Assembly: GCA_902621345.1 (NCBI GenBank)
Contig: CACNLV010000001.1
Location: 434,001 to 498,000 of the forward strand
Length of the DNA: 64,000 nt
Direction: 5' to 3'
DNA from: an uncultured Pelagibacteraceae bacterium
GTDB taxonomy: Bacteria; Pseudomonadota; Alphaproteobacteria; Pelagibacterales; Pelagibacteraceae
This document shows, piece by piece, positions 25,422-33,625 of this stretch. Position 1 is the first letter of the stretch. Every line of letters starts with the position of its first letter. The notes under the pieces were generated by a model. It was not told the origin of the DNA. It made no database searches and saw only the letters and a program-made list of their open reading frames with translations. The position numbers and the translations under genes are program-made.

Positions 25422-26516
25422 ATGAAAAAAATCATTTCAATGTTATTTGCATCTGTTTTAGTACTTGGATTTGTATCTAATGCTAACGCTGCAAAAACAC
25501 TAAAATGTCAGACAGTTCTTAACACTAAAGCTGATGAAGTGAAAATGTTAAAGGACTTTACTGATACAGTAACTGAATTAACAGCGGGTTCGTTAAAATT
25601 CGAAATTTTACCTGCGGGCGCTGTTGTTGGAGTTAAGGAAACTCTTGATGCTGTTGATAAAGGACTGATTGATTGTGGTTTCGCATGGACTCACTATTGG
25701 TCAGGAGATCATCCTGCTGCTATGTTATTTGGTTCGCCAGTAGCTGGTGGTGGAGTTGGTATCGACAATATCGCATTCCTATCATGGTTCCAATACGGTG
25801 GTGGTAAAGAATTATACGACCAACTTTGGAAAGAAATGGGAAGAGACATAAAAGGATTTATGATTCAACCAGTTGGTCCAGAAGCTTTGGGTTGGTTTCC
25901 AAAACCAATTAAAGATATGGCTGACTTTAGAAAATATAAGTTCAGAACTCCTCCAGGAATTCCAGGACAAACATATAAAGACATTGGTATAGCTTCTGTT
26001 GCAATGGGTGGTGGAGATATTTTACCAGCTCTTGAAGCAGGAACAATCGATGCTGCTGAATGGTGTTGTCCAAAACCAGACTTAACATTTGGTTTCCAAA
26101 AAGTATTAAAGCATTATTATTTACAAGGTTTACACCAAGTAGTGGTAAATGCTGACTTTTATATTACTGGAAAAACTTATAATGCTATGAGCGCTCATGA
26201 GAAGAAGTCTCTTGAAGTTGCTGCTAATGCTTCATTAGCAAAATCTTTAAGTTACAGAATCTATGAGAATGGTAAAGCTCTTAGAGAGTTAACTACTAAA
26301 CATGGAGTAATCTTAGAGGACACTCCTTCTGATTATTTCACAGAATATATGGCTGCTGCAAAAGCATCTTTGAACAAGAATGCTAAAGATAACAAATTCT
26401 TTAATGAAGTTTATACTTCAATGAAGAATTTTGCTGATGTAGCTGTTCCTTTCTGGAGTGGTGCTCAAATGTCAAATGCGAAGCTAGGAATGGCTCACGC
26501 AGCAACATTAAAGTAA
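25422..26516 (+). CDS. TRAP transporter substrate-binding protein (DctP/TakP-like)
   Basis: A 364-residue periplasmic protein with a clear signal peptide (MKKIISMLFASVLVLGF, cleavage after ANA). It has the DctP-type KFRTPPGIPGQTYKDIG, with the conserved carboxylate-binding Arg, and LEAGTIDAAEWCCPKPDL; the GxIDAAEW and tandem Gly pattern resemble the TakP/FcbT group that binds 2-oxo acids. A strong Shine-Dalgarno (AAGAGGAAA) precedes the ATG. It is followed by a terminator hairpin and then the permease genes, an arrangement favouring excess binding protein. Confidence 0.92.
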   Translation: MKKIISMLFASVLVLGFVSNANAAKTLKCQTVLNTKADEVKMLKDFTDTVTELTAGSLKFEILPAGAVVGVKETLDAVDKGLIDCGFAWTHYWSGDHPAAMLFGSPVAGGGVGIDNIAFLSWFQYGGGKELYDQLWKEMGRDIKGFMIQPVGPEALGWFPKPIKDMADFRKYKFRTPPGIPGQTYKDIGIASVAMGGGDILPALEAGTIDAAEWCCPKPDLTFGFQKVLKHYYLQGLHQVVVNADFYITGKTYNAMSAHEKKSLEVAANASLAKSLSYRIYENGKALRELTTKHGVILEDTPSDYFTEYMAAAKASLNKNAKDNKFFNEVYTSMKNFADVAVPFWSGAQMSNAKLGMAHAATLK

Positions 26517-26540
26517 TTAGTAATTAATCTTAATTTAATT

Positions 26541-26573
26541 AGAGCGGACTTTTATGTCCGCTCTAGTTTTTTT
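26541..26573 (+). terminator. Rho-independent terminator/attenuator between TRAP SBP and permeases
   Basis: A perfect 9-bp stem AGAGCGGAC (26541-26549) / GTCCGCTCT (26556-26564) with a 6-nt TTTTAT loop is followed by AG and a T7 run to 26573. This is the clearest intrinsic terminator in the window. It sits 24 nt after the binding-protein stop and before the dctQ-type gene, and would reduce read-through into the permeases. Confidence 0.85.
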
Positions 26574-26583
26574 ATTCAAACTT

Positions 26584-27198
26584 ATGGCAGACGAACCAGG
26601 TAAACTAGATATATCAGATGAAATGATTGCCGAAAGGCGAGGTGGTTCGGGAAAAATGCCTGATGACATGCCATTATGGATGGCAAAATCCATTACAGGA
26701 ATTGATAAATTTAGTAAGTGGATAGGCAATATTGTTTGCTGGATATTAATGCCACTAATTTTTGCAATGACTTATGAAGTTCTTGCAAGAAAATTATTTT
26801 TAGCACCAACTATTTGGGCTTATGACATAAGTCGTTTTTTGTATGGAGCACTTTTTATGTTGGGTGCTGGTTACGCTCTTTCAAGAGGAGTTCATATAAG
26901 AGCAGATTTTTTATATAGAAATTTTAAAACCAAAAACCAAGGTCTAATAGATTTTTGGTTATATTTATTATTTTATTTTCCAGGCCTAATTGTCTTTCTT
27001 TATATGACAGTTGGATTTGTTGGAGAGTCAATCCAAAGAGGAGAACGAGGCATGGATACTACATGGATGCCTTATATGTGGCCAATCAAAACTTGTTTAC
27101 TCATTGGTATAATTTTTTTACTAATTCAAGGAGTTTCTGAGTTACTCAAAAGTTATTGGGCAGCTAAAAAAGGTGAGTGGCCTGGAGAAACTAAATGA
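26584..27198 (+). CDS. TRAP transporter small permease (DctQ-like)
   Basis: A 204-residue membrane protein with four hydrophobic helices and a long hydrophilic N-terminus (MADEPGKLDISDEMIAERRG). The motif WAYDISRFLYGALFMLGAGY and ALSRGVHIRADFLY is the DctQ signature region. The frame is open from an ATG at 26554, but that codon lies in the loop of the terminator hairpin and the added residues come from the hairpin itself, so 26584 is preferred. It overlaps the large permease by 4 nt (ATGA). Confidence 0.88.
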   Translation: MADEPGKLDISDEMIAERRGGSGKMPDDMPLWMAKSITGIDKFSKWIGNIVCWILMPLIFAMTYEVLARKLFLAPTIWAYDISRFLYGALFMLGAGYALSRGVHIRADFLYRNFKTKNQGLIDFWLYLLFYFPGLIVFLYMTVGFVGESIQRGERGMDTTWMPYMWPIKTCLLIGIIFLLIQGVSELLKSYWAAKKGEWPGETK

Positions 27199-28529
27199 TT
27201 GCTGAGTTTATAGATCCAGCAATCTTAGGTTTTATTCTTGTTGGCGTGATGCTATTTGCAATATTTGTTGGTTTCCCTATTTCATTTACACTAATTTTTT
27301 TAGGTTTTGTTTTTGGTTATTTGGGATTTGGAAAGTTAGTTTTTTATTTAATGACTCTCCAATTCTCTATGGTTATGACCGAACAAACACTCGCCGCTGT
27401 CCCACTCTTTGTCTTTATGGGAATTATGATGGAACAAGCTGGCTTAATGGAAAGATTATTTTCAGCATTCCAAATGATGTTAGCAAAAGTTAAAGGATCT
27501 TTATATTATGCTGTTTTATTTGTCTCTGTAATTTTTGCAGCTGCAACGGGGATTGTTGGGGCATCAGTGACAATTCTTGGAATTATGGCTGCAAAATCCA
27601 TGAACAGATCTGGTTATGATGTGAGGCTTGCAGCTGGTACTATCACAGCGGGAGGAACTTTAGGAATATTAATCCCACCAAGTATTATGTTAGTTGTAAT
27701 GGGTCCTATAATGGAAATTCCAGTAATAGATTTATTTGCCGCTGCAATTTTACCAGGAATTCTTCTTGCAAGTTTATACGCAGGTTACACAACGATTAGA
27801 TGTATGATTAATCCTAAATTAGGACCAGTCATTCCTGATGATATGAGAGCTGCGAGCATGAAAGATGTTTGGATTGAATTTTTTTTAGGTTTAGTGCCAC
27901 CCGCAGCTTTGGTATTTGCAGCATTAGGAAGTATTTTATTTGGTTTTGCAACTCCAACTGAAGCTGCAGGATGTGGGGCTATGGGAGCTTTACTTCTTTC
28001 ATTAGCTTATAAAAAATTGACTCTTCCAAAATTACAAGAAGCATTAGTCAAAACATTAGAGATAACTGCATTGATTATGGTTTTAGTTGCAGCTTCAAAT
28101 TTTTTTGGTGCTGTTTTTGCAAGACTAGGAACGCCGACTTTATTAACTGAGTTTTTGTTAGGTCTTGAAATGAATAAGTATCTTATTTTAGCAATGGTTA
28201 TGGTAATGATTTTTTTATTAGGATGGCCTTTAGAATGGGTACCTATAGTAATGATTATTGTTCCAATTATATTGCCATTGATTGAAGCATTAGGATTTAA
28301 TTTAACTTGGTTTGCAATATTAGTAGCTGTGAATTTACAAACCGCCTGGTTATCACCACCTGTTGCGCTTTCAGCTTATTTTTTAAAAGGTGTTGTACCT
28401 GAGTGGGATTTGAAAGATATTTATTATGGTATGATGCAGTTTATGGTGCTGCAAGTATTTGGTTTAATTTTAATTATTATATTTCCAAAAATTGCATTAT
28501 GGTTACCAACTCTCTTATATGGACAGTAG
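27195..28529 (+). CDS. TRAP transporter large permease (DctM-like)
   Basis: A 444-residue membrane protein with about 12 helices, the transport channel of a TRAP system. Family blocks are LAAVPLFVFMGIMMEQAG, FAAATGIVGASVTILGIMA, GGTLGILIPPSIMLVVMGP (with GxLGxLIPPSI) and TPTEAAGCGAMGALL. The C-terminal QTAWLSPPVALSAYFLKGV is also typical. It couples sodium flux to uptake of the ligand delivered by the upstream binding protein. Substrate unproven; the DctP type suggests an organic or 2-oxo acid. Confidence 0.93.
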   Translation: MIAEFIDPAILGFILVGVMLFAIFVGFPISFTLIFLGFVFGYLGFGKLVFYLMTLQFSMVMTEQTLAAVPLFVFMGIMMEQAGLMERLFSAFQMMLAKVKGSLYYAVLFVSVIFAAATGIVGASVTILGIMAAKSMNRSGYDVRLAAGTITAGGTLGILIPPSIMLVVMGPIMEIPVIDLFAAAILPGILLASLYAGYTTIRCMINPKLGPVIPDDMRAASMKDVWIEFFLGLVPPAALVFAALGSILFGFATPTEAAGCGAMGALLLSLAYKKLTLPKLQEALVKTLEITALIMVLVAASNFFGAVFARLGTPTLLTEFLLGLEMNKYLILAMVMVMIFLLGWPLEWVPIVMIIVPIILPLIEALGFNLTWFAILVAVNLQTAWLSPPVALSAYFLKGVVPEWDLKDIYYGMMQFMVLQVFGLILIIIFPKIALWLPTLLYGQ

Positions 28530-28554
28530 ATTGTTAAAGTTCTATATTGTCTGA

Positions 28555-30012
28555 GTGAATCAGCAAAAATCAAATAAAACACTAATTAATTGGGATTTGG
28601 TGACAGTAAATCCAAGTAATAAAAATTGGAACTGGAAAGATTTATTTTGTTTTTGGGGAGTAGGCATTCAAAGCGTAATTGGATTTTCTTTGATTGCATC
28701 TCTTTATGTTGTGTATGACTTAAATACTTTTGTAGTATTTTTTGGAACAATTTTTGCCTCTTTATTGGTTTATTTTTTTTCAAATTTAATTGGTAAGCCA
28801 TCTCAAAAATTTGGATTACCGTTTGTAGTTTTATTGAGATCCTCAATGGGAGTAAGAGGAGCACAGTATATCGGATTTTTAAGAAGTATAGTTGGTATAT
28901 TTATGTTTGGAATTCAAACATATTTTTTATCAAAGGCACTAGGATATTTATTTAGAATTTTAATTTTTTCCATTGATAAAACTCTTTTACAACAAGAAAT
29001 TTTTCTTATTTTTTTCATTGGATTAAACATCATAGATTGGATTTCAATTATAGTCTCAATGGCGCTACAGGTTATTTTATTTAGTATAGGGATGAATTAT
29101 AATAAAAAAATTATTAATATCTCTGCAATCTTCGTCTATTCTGGAATGGCGTTATTCTTTTTTATAGTTTTATTGAGTGATGTTAAATTTACAATTAATG
29201 CATTTTTAGGTGCTTTAAGTTTAGAAAATTTTGTAGATAAAAATAATATTATACCTTTGATAACTGTATCAGGAACACTTTTTGCTTATTTTTCGATTGT
29301 TATTTTAAGTTTTGGTGATTTTTCAAGGTACATTGAAAATGAAAACCAACTTAAAAAAGGGAATTTAACTTTAATATTGAATTTAATAATTTTTTCTTTT
29401 TTTGCACTTTTTATTGTCATAGGTGCAGATGCTTTTCTAAAACAAAGTCCTGAAAATATTGAAAAAATACTTACAAATCCTACGGATATAATTGGTAAGT
29501 TGAATAACTTATTATTAACTAATTTAGTTTTGATTTTTATAATTATTGCGTCAGCTTCTACAAATTTAATTGCTAATTTTATTCCATCGCAATACTCTCT
29601 TATTAATTTATTTCCTACATCATTATCATTCAAAAGCTCAGGATTAGTGATAGGTTTAATCGGACTTCTAATAGGAGTTTTTTGGCTTACTGTTTTAAGT
29701 CAAATAGGAATTTTATCAATAATAGATACAATCGGAGCTTTTTTTGGACCAATTTTTGGAATAATGATTTCTGATTATTATTTTATTAGAAAGGGTAATT
29801 TGATTAATAAAGATATTTATTCTCTAGAAAAAAATGGGTCGTATTATTTTTCAGGTGGTTGGCATATAAGAGGCACATATTCTTTATTCTTGGGATTTAT
29901 TTTCTCGGCCTCAACAATTTGGAACCCTAATTTAATGTTTTTACAATCTTATGCATGGATTATTGGCGCATTAATTTCCTCAATAACTTATTACTTTTTG
30001 GCAAAAAAATAA
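28555..30012 (+). CDS. NCS1 family permease (nucleobase:cation symporter-1-like)
   Basis: A 485-residue membrane protein with about 12 helices starting from GTG 25 nt after the TRAP permease. INWDLVTVNPSNKNWNWKDLFCFWGVG, split as INWDLVTVNPSNK and NWNWKDLFCFWGVG, and GLPFVVLLRSSMGVRGAQY are the conserved N-terminus and helix 3 blocks of NCS1 (Fur/Mhp1-like) transporters; PIFGIMISDYYFIRKG is the late signature. Likely substrates are pyrimidines, hydantoins or similar heterocycles; the exact one cannot be read. Confidence 0.87.
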   Translation: MNQQKSNKTLINWDLVTVNPSNKNWNWKDLFCFWGVGIQSVIGFSLIASLYVVYDLNTFVVFFGTIFASLLVYFFSNLIGKPSQKFGLPFVVLLRSSMGVRGAQYIGFLRSIVGIFMFGIQTYFLSKALGYLFRILIFSIDKTLLQQEIFLIFFIGLNIIDWISIIVSMALQVILFSIGMNYNKKIINISAIFVYSGMALFFFIVLLSDVKFTINAFLGALSLENFVDKNNIIPLITVSGTLFAYFSIVILSFGDFSRYIENENQLKKGNLTLILNLIIFSFFALFIVIGADAFLKQSPENIEKILTNPTDIIGKLNNLLLTNLVLIFIIIASASTNLIANFIPSQYSLINLFPTSLSFKSSGLVIGLIGLLIGVFWLTVLSQIGILSIIDTIGAFFGPIFGIMISDYYFIRKGNLINKDIYSLEKNGSYYFSGGWHIRGTYSLFLGFIFSASTIWNPNLMFLQSYAWIIGALISSITYYFLAKK

Positions 30013-30016
30013 TTTA

Positions 30017-30769
30017 ATGAACAAGATTACATTTAGTTTTGAGAATAGGACTGCAGTTATAACAGGTGGAGCTCAAGGATTTGGATTTGATATAGCTAGG
30101 AGATTTTTGAACTCAGGCGCTAAAGTAATAATTTGGGACAACGATTCAGACACACTAAAAAAGTCTGTTAAAGAACTCAACAGTACAAATTTAACCTCAA
30201 ATGTTGTTGACGTATCAAAATTTGAAGAAGTTGAAAATTGCACCAATGAAATCGTGAAAAACTCCAACATTGATATATTAATCAATAACGCAGGGATAAC
30301 TGGTCCTACTGCCCCTTTGTGGGAATATGATCTAGGGAAGTGGAAAAAAGTAGTAGATATTAATTTGATGGGAACCTTTAATTGTTGCAAAGCAATAGTG
30401 CCAAATATGATTAAGAATAACTACGGAAGAATTGTTAATGTAGCATCAGTTGCAGGAAAAGATGGCAATGCAAATGCAAGTGCGTATAGTGCAGGAAAAG
30501 CTGGTTCTATAGGACTGACAAAATCTTTAGGTAAAGAGCTTGCAGATAAAAATATAGCAGTAAATGCAGTCACTCCTGCTGGGGCTAAAACACGTATTTT
30601 AGATCAAATGACTAAAGAACATGTTCAAAGGATGCTTTCCAAGGTGCCTAGAGGTCGATTTCTTGAAGTCGAGGAATTTACATCTTTAGTTTGCTGGCTC
30701 TCATCAGAGGAAAATACATTCTCTACAGCGGCAGTTTTTGACATAAGTGGTGGTCGTTCGACCTATTAA
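30017..30769 (+). CDS. SDR family oxidoreductase (FabG-like)
   Basis: A 250-residue classical short-chain dehydrogenase. It has VITGGAQGFGFDIARRF near residue 14 (an unusual Phe-Gly-Phe in the cofactor loop), INNAGITGPTAPLWEYD, Ser in VNVASVAGKDG, and the catalytic Tyr/Lys of YSAGKAGSIGLTKSLG. It sits 4 nt after the NCS1 permease, so both are probably used together. The substrate is unknown. The end is FDISGGRSTY, as in many FabG-like and sugar-acid dehydrogenases. Confidence 0.87.
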   Translation: MNKITFSFENRTAVITGGAQGFGFDIARRFLNSGAKVIIWDNDSDTLKKSVKELNSTNLTSNVVDVSKFEEVENCTNEIVKNSNIDILINNAGITGPTAPLWEYDLGKWKKVVDINLMGTFNCCKAIVPNMIKNNYGRIVNVASVAGKDGNANASAYSAGKAGSIGLTKSLGKELADKNIAVNAVTPAGAKTRILDQMTKEHVQRMLSKVPRGRFLEVEEFTSLVCWLSSEENTFSTAAVFDISGGRSTY

Positions 30770-30903
30770 CTTTTTGGTTTTTCTTCAACTATTTTAGTGT
30801 GAGTTGTCTTGGCTCGGCTCATTTTAACATCATTTGACATCACTGGTGCAAAAATCATAATTGACCAGTAAATTAACAGTATAAAAATTGAAATTGTCTT
30901 CAT
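30766..30903 (-). CDS. 45-aa membrane-anchored peptide
   Basis: Hand translation gives 45 residues: a short TM or signal-like helix (MKTISIFILLIYWSIMIFAP) followed by a polar, basic tail (SNDVKMSRAKTTHTKIVEEK). It converges on the SDR gene (stops overlap by 4 nt) and is divergent from the DUF3047 gene. No family recognised. Reality rests on the snug fit and a signal-like N-terminus only. Confidence 0.4.
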   Translation of the reverse strand: MKTISIFILLIYWSIMIFAPVMSNDVKMSRAKTTHTKIVEEKPKS

Positions 30904-30989
30904 TATTTATTTATATTAGCTAAAGATGATTTTTGAATGTTTAAATTTTGTCAAAATCATGTATTAACAATTTCTTTAAAAAATTTTTA

Positions 30990-31640
30990 ATGAATATTTT
31001 AACCAAAATCTTAATTTTTATTTTTGTATCTATTGGAACTGGATTTGCGAATGAAATTAAAGTTTTTAATTTTACCACAGATGAACTGTCAAACTTAGAG
31101 GTTCGAAAGGTGAGAGGGGCCGAAAATAAGACAATTTATACAATTGGATCAAATGAAAATGGAAATTTCTTAAAAGCTGTGGCTGATAATGCAGCTTCTG
31201 GATTAGGAAGAGAGGTCAAAATTGATCTAAACAAAACTCCATTCATAAATATAACTTGGAAAATAGAAAAAGATCTACCCGGAATAAAAGAAAATACTAA
31301 AAAAGGACATGATTTTGCTGCTAGAGTTTTTGTAGTTAAAAAAACTGGTGCAACACCTTTATCTAATAGGGCTATAAATTATGTTTTCTCAAGCAATAGT
31401 GAAATTGGTTTTAGCTCACCAAGCCCCTATACTAAAAAATCTATTGATAATGTTTTAGCAAGTACAAAAAAAAATTTAAATGAATGGGTTACCGTTAAAA
31501 CAAATGTGAAGGAAGATTTTAAAAGATTTCACGATCTAGATGTTGATGAGTTAGATGGATTAGCGATTATGTCTGATACAGATAACTCTAAAATGAAAGC
31601 TATAGCTTATTACCAAAACATATTTTTCTCAGAAAATTAA
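30990..31640 (+). CDS. DUF3047 family secreted protein
   Basis: A 216-residue protein with a signal peptide (MNILTKILIFIFVSIGTGFA, cut before NEIKVF). The mature part fits DUF3047: PFINITWKIEKDLPG, KGHDFAARVFVVKKTG, NYVFSSN, and a late DELDGLAIMSDTDNSKMKAIAYY. These beta-sandwich proteins are often found in Proteobacteria; no function is known. The frame opens earlier at 30948, but the ATG at 30990 places the signal sequence at the N-terminus. Confidence 0.85.
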   Translation: MNILTKILIFIFVSIGTGFANEIKVFNFTTDELSNLEVRKVRGAENKTIYTIGSNENGNFLKAVADNAASGLGREVKIDLNKTPFINITWKIEKDLPGIKENTKKGHDFAARVFVVKKTGATPLSNRAINYVFSSNSEIGFSSPSPYTKKSIDNVLASTKKNLNEWVTVKTNVKEDFKRFHDLDVDELDGLAIMSDTDNSKMKAIAYYQNIFFSEN

Positions 31641-31781
31641 TTATAATTTCAAATATTTTTTTAAAAAGATATTAAAAAAAGCTAAAATCACAGCTACCAA
31701 AACATCTTCATGAGGACTAGCACCGGGATAACCAAAGTTCCATGCAATAACCAATACTAACCAAATAACAAAGATATTCAT
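31641..31781 (-). CDS. 46-aa small membrane protein
   Basis: Hand translation gives 46 residues with two hydrophobic stretches (IFVIWLVLVIAWNFG and DVLVAVILAFFNIFL) around a short polar turn YPGASPHE, and a basic tail KKYLKL. Its stop directly abuts the DUF3047 stop. It is divergent from ybgC with 56 nt between. The hairpin-like layout suggests a real membrane microprotein. No family recognised. Confidence 0.45.
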   Translation of the reverse strand: MNIFVIWLVLVIAWNFGYPGASPHEDVLVAVILAFFNIFLKKYLKL

Positions 31782-31837
31782 TTTATTTTATTTCTTAGAT
31801 TCTATAAAATTAATCAATTATTTGATATAGTTATTTA

Positions 31838-32260
31838 ATGCACGAAAACTTCTTTCATAAATTAAAAGTATATTACGAGGATACAGATTCTGGTGGTGTA
31901 GTTTACTATGCAAATTATTTAAAATTCTTAGAAAGAGCTAGAACAGAAGCATTATTTTCAATTGGTTACAGTAATAATAAAATTCAAGAAGAATTTAAAT
32001 CTTTAATAATAGTTAAATCCTGTAATATAGATTATAAAAAATCTGCTTATTTAGAGGATGAATTGACTATAAGATCTTTTGTTAAATCAATCACTAAAAC
32101 TTCTTTTTTTATGAATCAAATAATTACTAAAAATAATGAACTAATTGTTGAGGCACAAATTCACTTAGTCTTTGTTAATAAAGATGGCAAACCTATAAAG
32201 ATACCTGATCAGATTTACTCAAAATTTAAACCATACTTTTGTGATAGTATTAAGAAGTAG
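31838..32260 (+). CDS. ybgC: Acyl-CoA thioesterase YbgC (Tol-Pal-associated type)
   Basis: A 140-residue single hot-dog domain thioesterase. The active site YYEDTDSGGVVYYANYLKF (about residues 11-29) has the catalytic Asp in the classic YbgC motif, followed by FLERARTEAL. It hydrolyses acyl-CoA thioesters in the cytoplasm. In most Proteobacteria it heads the tol-pal operon; here it is alone, with no tol gene near. It converges on the uracil-DNA glycosylase gene (11 nt overlap). Confidence 0.9.
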   Translation: MHENFFHKLKVYYEDTDSGGVVYYANYLKFLERARTEALFSIGYSNNKIQEEFKSLIIVKSCNIDYKKSAYLEDELTIRSFVKSITKTSFFMNQIITKNNELIVEAQIHLVFVNKDGKPIKIPDQIYSKFKPYFCDSIKK

Positions 32261-32930
32261 CCAATCTCTTCGCTTTTTTAAATAATTTTATCATCATTTT
32301 TTCAGAAATTAATTTTGTATTAACGTTTCTTGGACTTGGATGATAACTTGATAAAATTATTAAACCATTAGGTAACTCATGTGTTTTATTGTGTTTAAAA
32401 ATAAATTTTTGTTCTATATTAAATTTTTGTTTATACAATTTCACACAATTATCAAAAGCAACTTTTCCTAATGTAACTATAACTTTCAAATTCTTTAAAA
32501 ATAATATTTCCTTACCAAAAAAATTAGAGCAGTTAGAAATTTCAATGCTTAGTGGTTTATCTTCAGGAGGCACACACTTAAGAATATTAGTAATATAAGT
32601 AGATTTTAGTTTTAAATTATCTTCTAGATTTTTTGATAACGGAGAATTTGAAATTCCTACCTTGTGCAAACATTTAAATAAAAAATCTCCTGATTTATCT
32701 CCAGTAAATGCTCTACCGGTTCTAGTACCACCATGAGCAGCAGGCGCTAGTCCAATGATAGCCATTTTAGAGCTTAAGTCTCCAAATCCAGGCACCGGTT
32801 TTCCCCAATACAGCTCATCTCTATTTTGTTTTCTCTTTATTGAACTTACTTTGCGGATAAACTTAACTAATCTTGGACACTTCTTACAATTAACTATTGT
32901 TTTATTCAAATCGTTTAATCTAATATCCAT
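32250..32930 (-). CDS. Family 5 uracil-DNA glycosylase (UDGb-type, iron-sulfur)
   Basis: A 226-residue DNA-repair glycosylase. Four Cys suitable for a [4Fe-4S] cluster are seen: two in NCKKCPRL near residue 17, one in KCVPPEDKP and one in ISNCSNFFG. Motif 1 GLAPAAHGGTRTGRAFTGD, the GxAPxxHGxxRTGRxFxGD of family 5, and motif 2 LSSYHPSPRNVNT are intact. Family 5 enzymes remove uracil, hypoxanthine and related bases. It is divergent from the phosphatase gene with only 2 nt between the start codons. Confidence 0.88.
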   Translation of the reverse strand: MDIRLNDLNKTIVNCKKCPRLVKFIRKVSSIKRKQNRDELYWGKPVPGFGDLSSKMAIIGLAPAAHGGTRTGRAFTGDKSGDFLFKCLHKVGISNSPLSKNLEDNLKLKSTYITNILKCVPPEDKPLSIEISNCSNFFGKEILFLKNLKVIVTLGKVAFDNCVKLYKQKFNIEQKFIFKHNKTHELPNGLIILSSYHPSPRNVNTKLISEKMMIKLFKKAKRLATS

Positions 32931-32932
32931 AA

Positions 32933-33496
32933 ATGAAATTTTTTAACTTCCTAATAATAATATTTATATCTTTAGCATCATCTATTAAAGCAGATTTAAA
33001 TGAAAATTTAATAAATCAATTAGAAGAGGGTGGAAAATTAATATTTATAAGACATGCATATGCACCTGGAAGTGGAGATCCAAATAATTTCAATTTAAAC
33101 GATTGTTCGACACAAAGAAATCTAAGTGAGGAGGGAAAAAAACAGGCTAAATCTATCGGTAAATTTTTTATTAAAAATGAAATTAAAATTGATAAAGTTT
33201 TATCAAGTGAATGGTGTAGATGCAAAGAAACAGCAAAAATTGCATTTAAAGACTTTACAACAAAGAGTTTTTTAAATTCTTTCTACAGCTCTAAATTTGC
33301 AAAAAATAGGGAGAAACAGGTGAAAGCATTGAAAGAATATATTAAAAATTATAAAAACAATAATAATGAGAATTTAGTTTTAGTTACTCATTATGTTTTA
33401 ATATCGGAAATTTTAAACTATGGATCATCATCGGGTGAAATAGTTGTATCTGATAAAAATTTTAATATTATAGATACTCAAGAAATATCTTATTGA
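32933..33496 (+). CDS. Secreted histidine phosphatase family protein
   Basis: A 187-residue branch-2-like histidine phosphatase. A signal peptide (MKFFNFLIIIFISLASSIKA) is followed by the catalytic LIFIRHAYAPGSGDPNNF, with the phospho-accepting His in RHA. LSSEWCRCKETAKIAF is the Arg-containing second block, and LVLVTHYVLISEI supplies the proton-donor His. A Cys-rich DCSTQR segment follows the RHA. It is likely periplasmic; substrate unknown. Its stop is followed 3 nt later by a tiny basic protein. Confidence 0.85.
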   Translation: MKFFNFLIIIFISLASSIKADLNENLINQLEEGGKLIFIRHAYAPGSGDPNNFNLNDCSTQRNLSEEGKKQAKSIGKFFIKNEIKIDKVLSSEWCRCKETAKIAFKDFTTKSFLNSFYSSKFAKNREKQVKALKEYIKNYKNNNNENLVLVTHYVLISEILNYGSSSGEIVVSDKNFNIIDTQEISY

Positions 33497-33499
33497 ATT

Positions 33500-33625
33500 A
33501 TGTCATCAAAAAGAGCAATGAAACAAGCACAAAAACAGGCCTATGCTAGACACAGGAGCAACATAACAAATAGCAGGTTTGGATCAAGAAAGAAAAATTT
33601 CAATAAAAAAAATAAAAAGAACTAA
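33500..33625 (+). CDS. 41-aa basic peptide
   Basis: Hand translation gives 41 residues, mainly Lys, Arg, Gln, Asn and Ser (MSSKRAMKQAQKQAYARHRS, then NITNSRFGSRKKNF and a Lys/Asn tail). No hydrophobic part. It starts 3 nt after the histidine phosphatase stop, implying coupled translation. The composition suggests nucleic acid or ribosome binding. No family recognised. Its stop overlaps the end of the convergent 140-residue gene by 4 nt. Confidence 0.5.
   Translation: MSSKRAMKQAQKQAYARHRSNITNSRFGSRKKNFNKKNKKN

Noticed and set aside
26554..26583. N-terminal extension of the TRAP small permease
   Set aside because: The ATG lies in the terminator loop and the codons are the hairpin 3' arm and T-tract.
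29286..29633. 115-residue ORF antisense to the NCS1 permease
   Set aside because: Shadow frame of a membrane protein gene; no motif or start signal.
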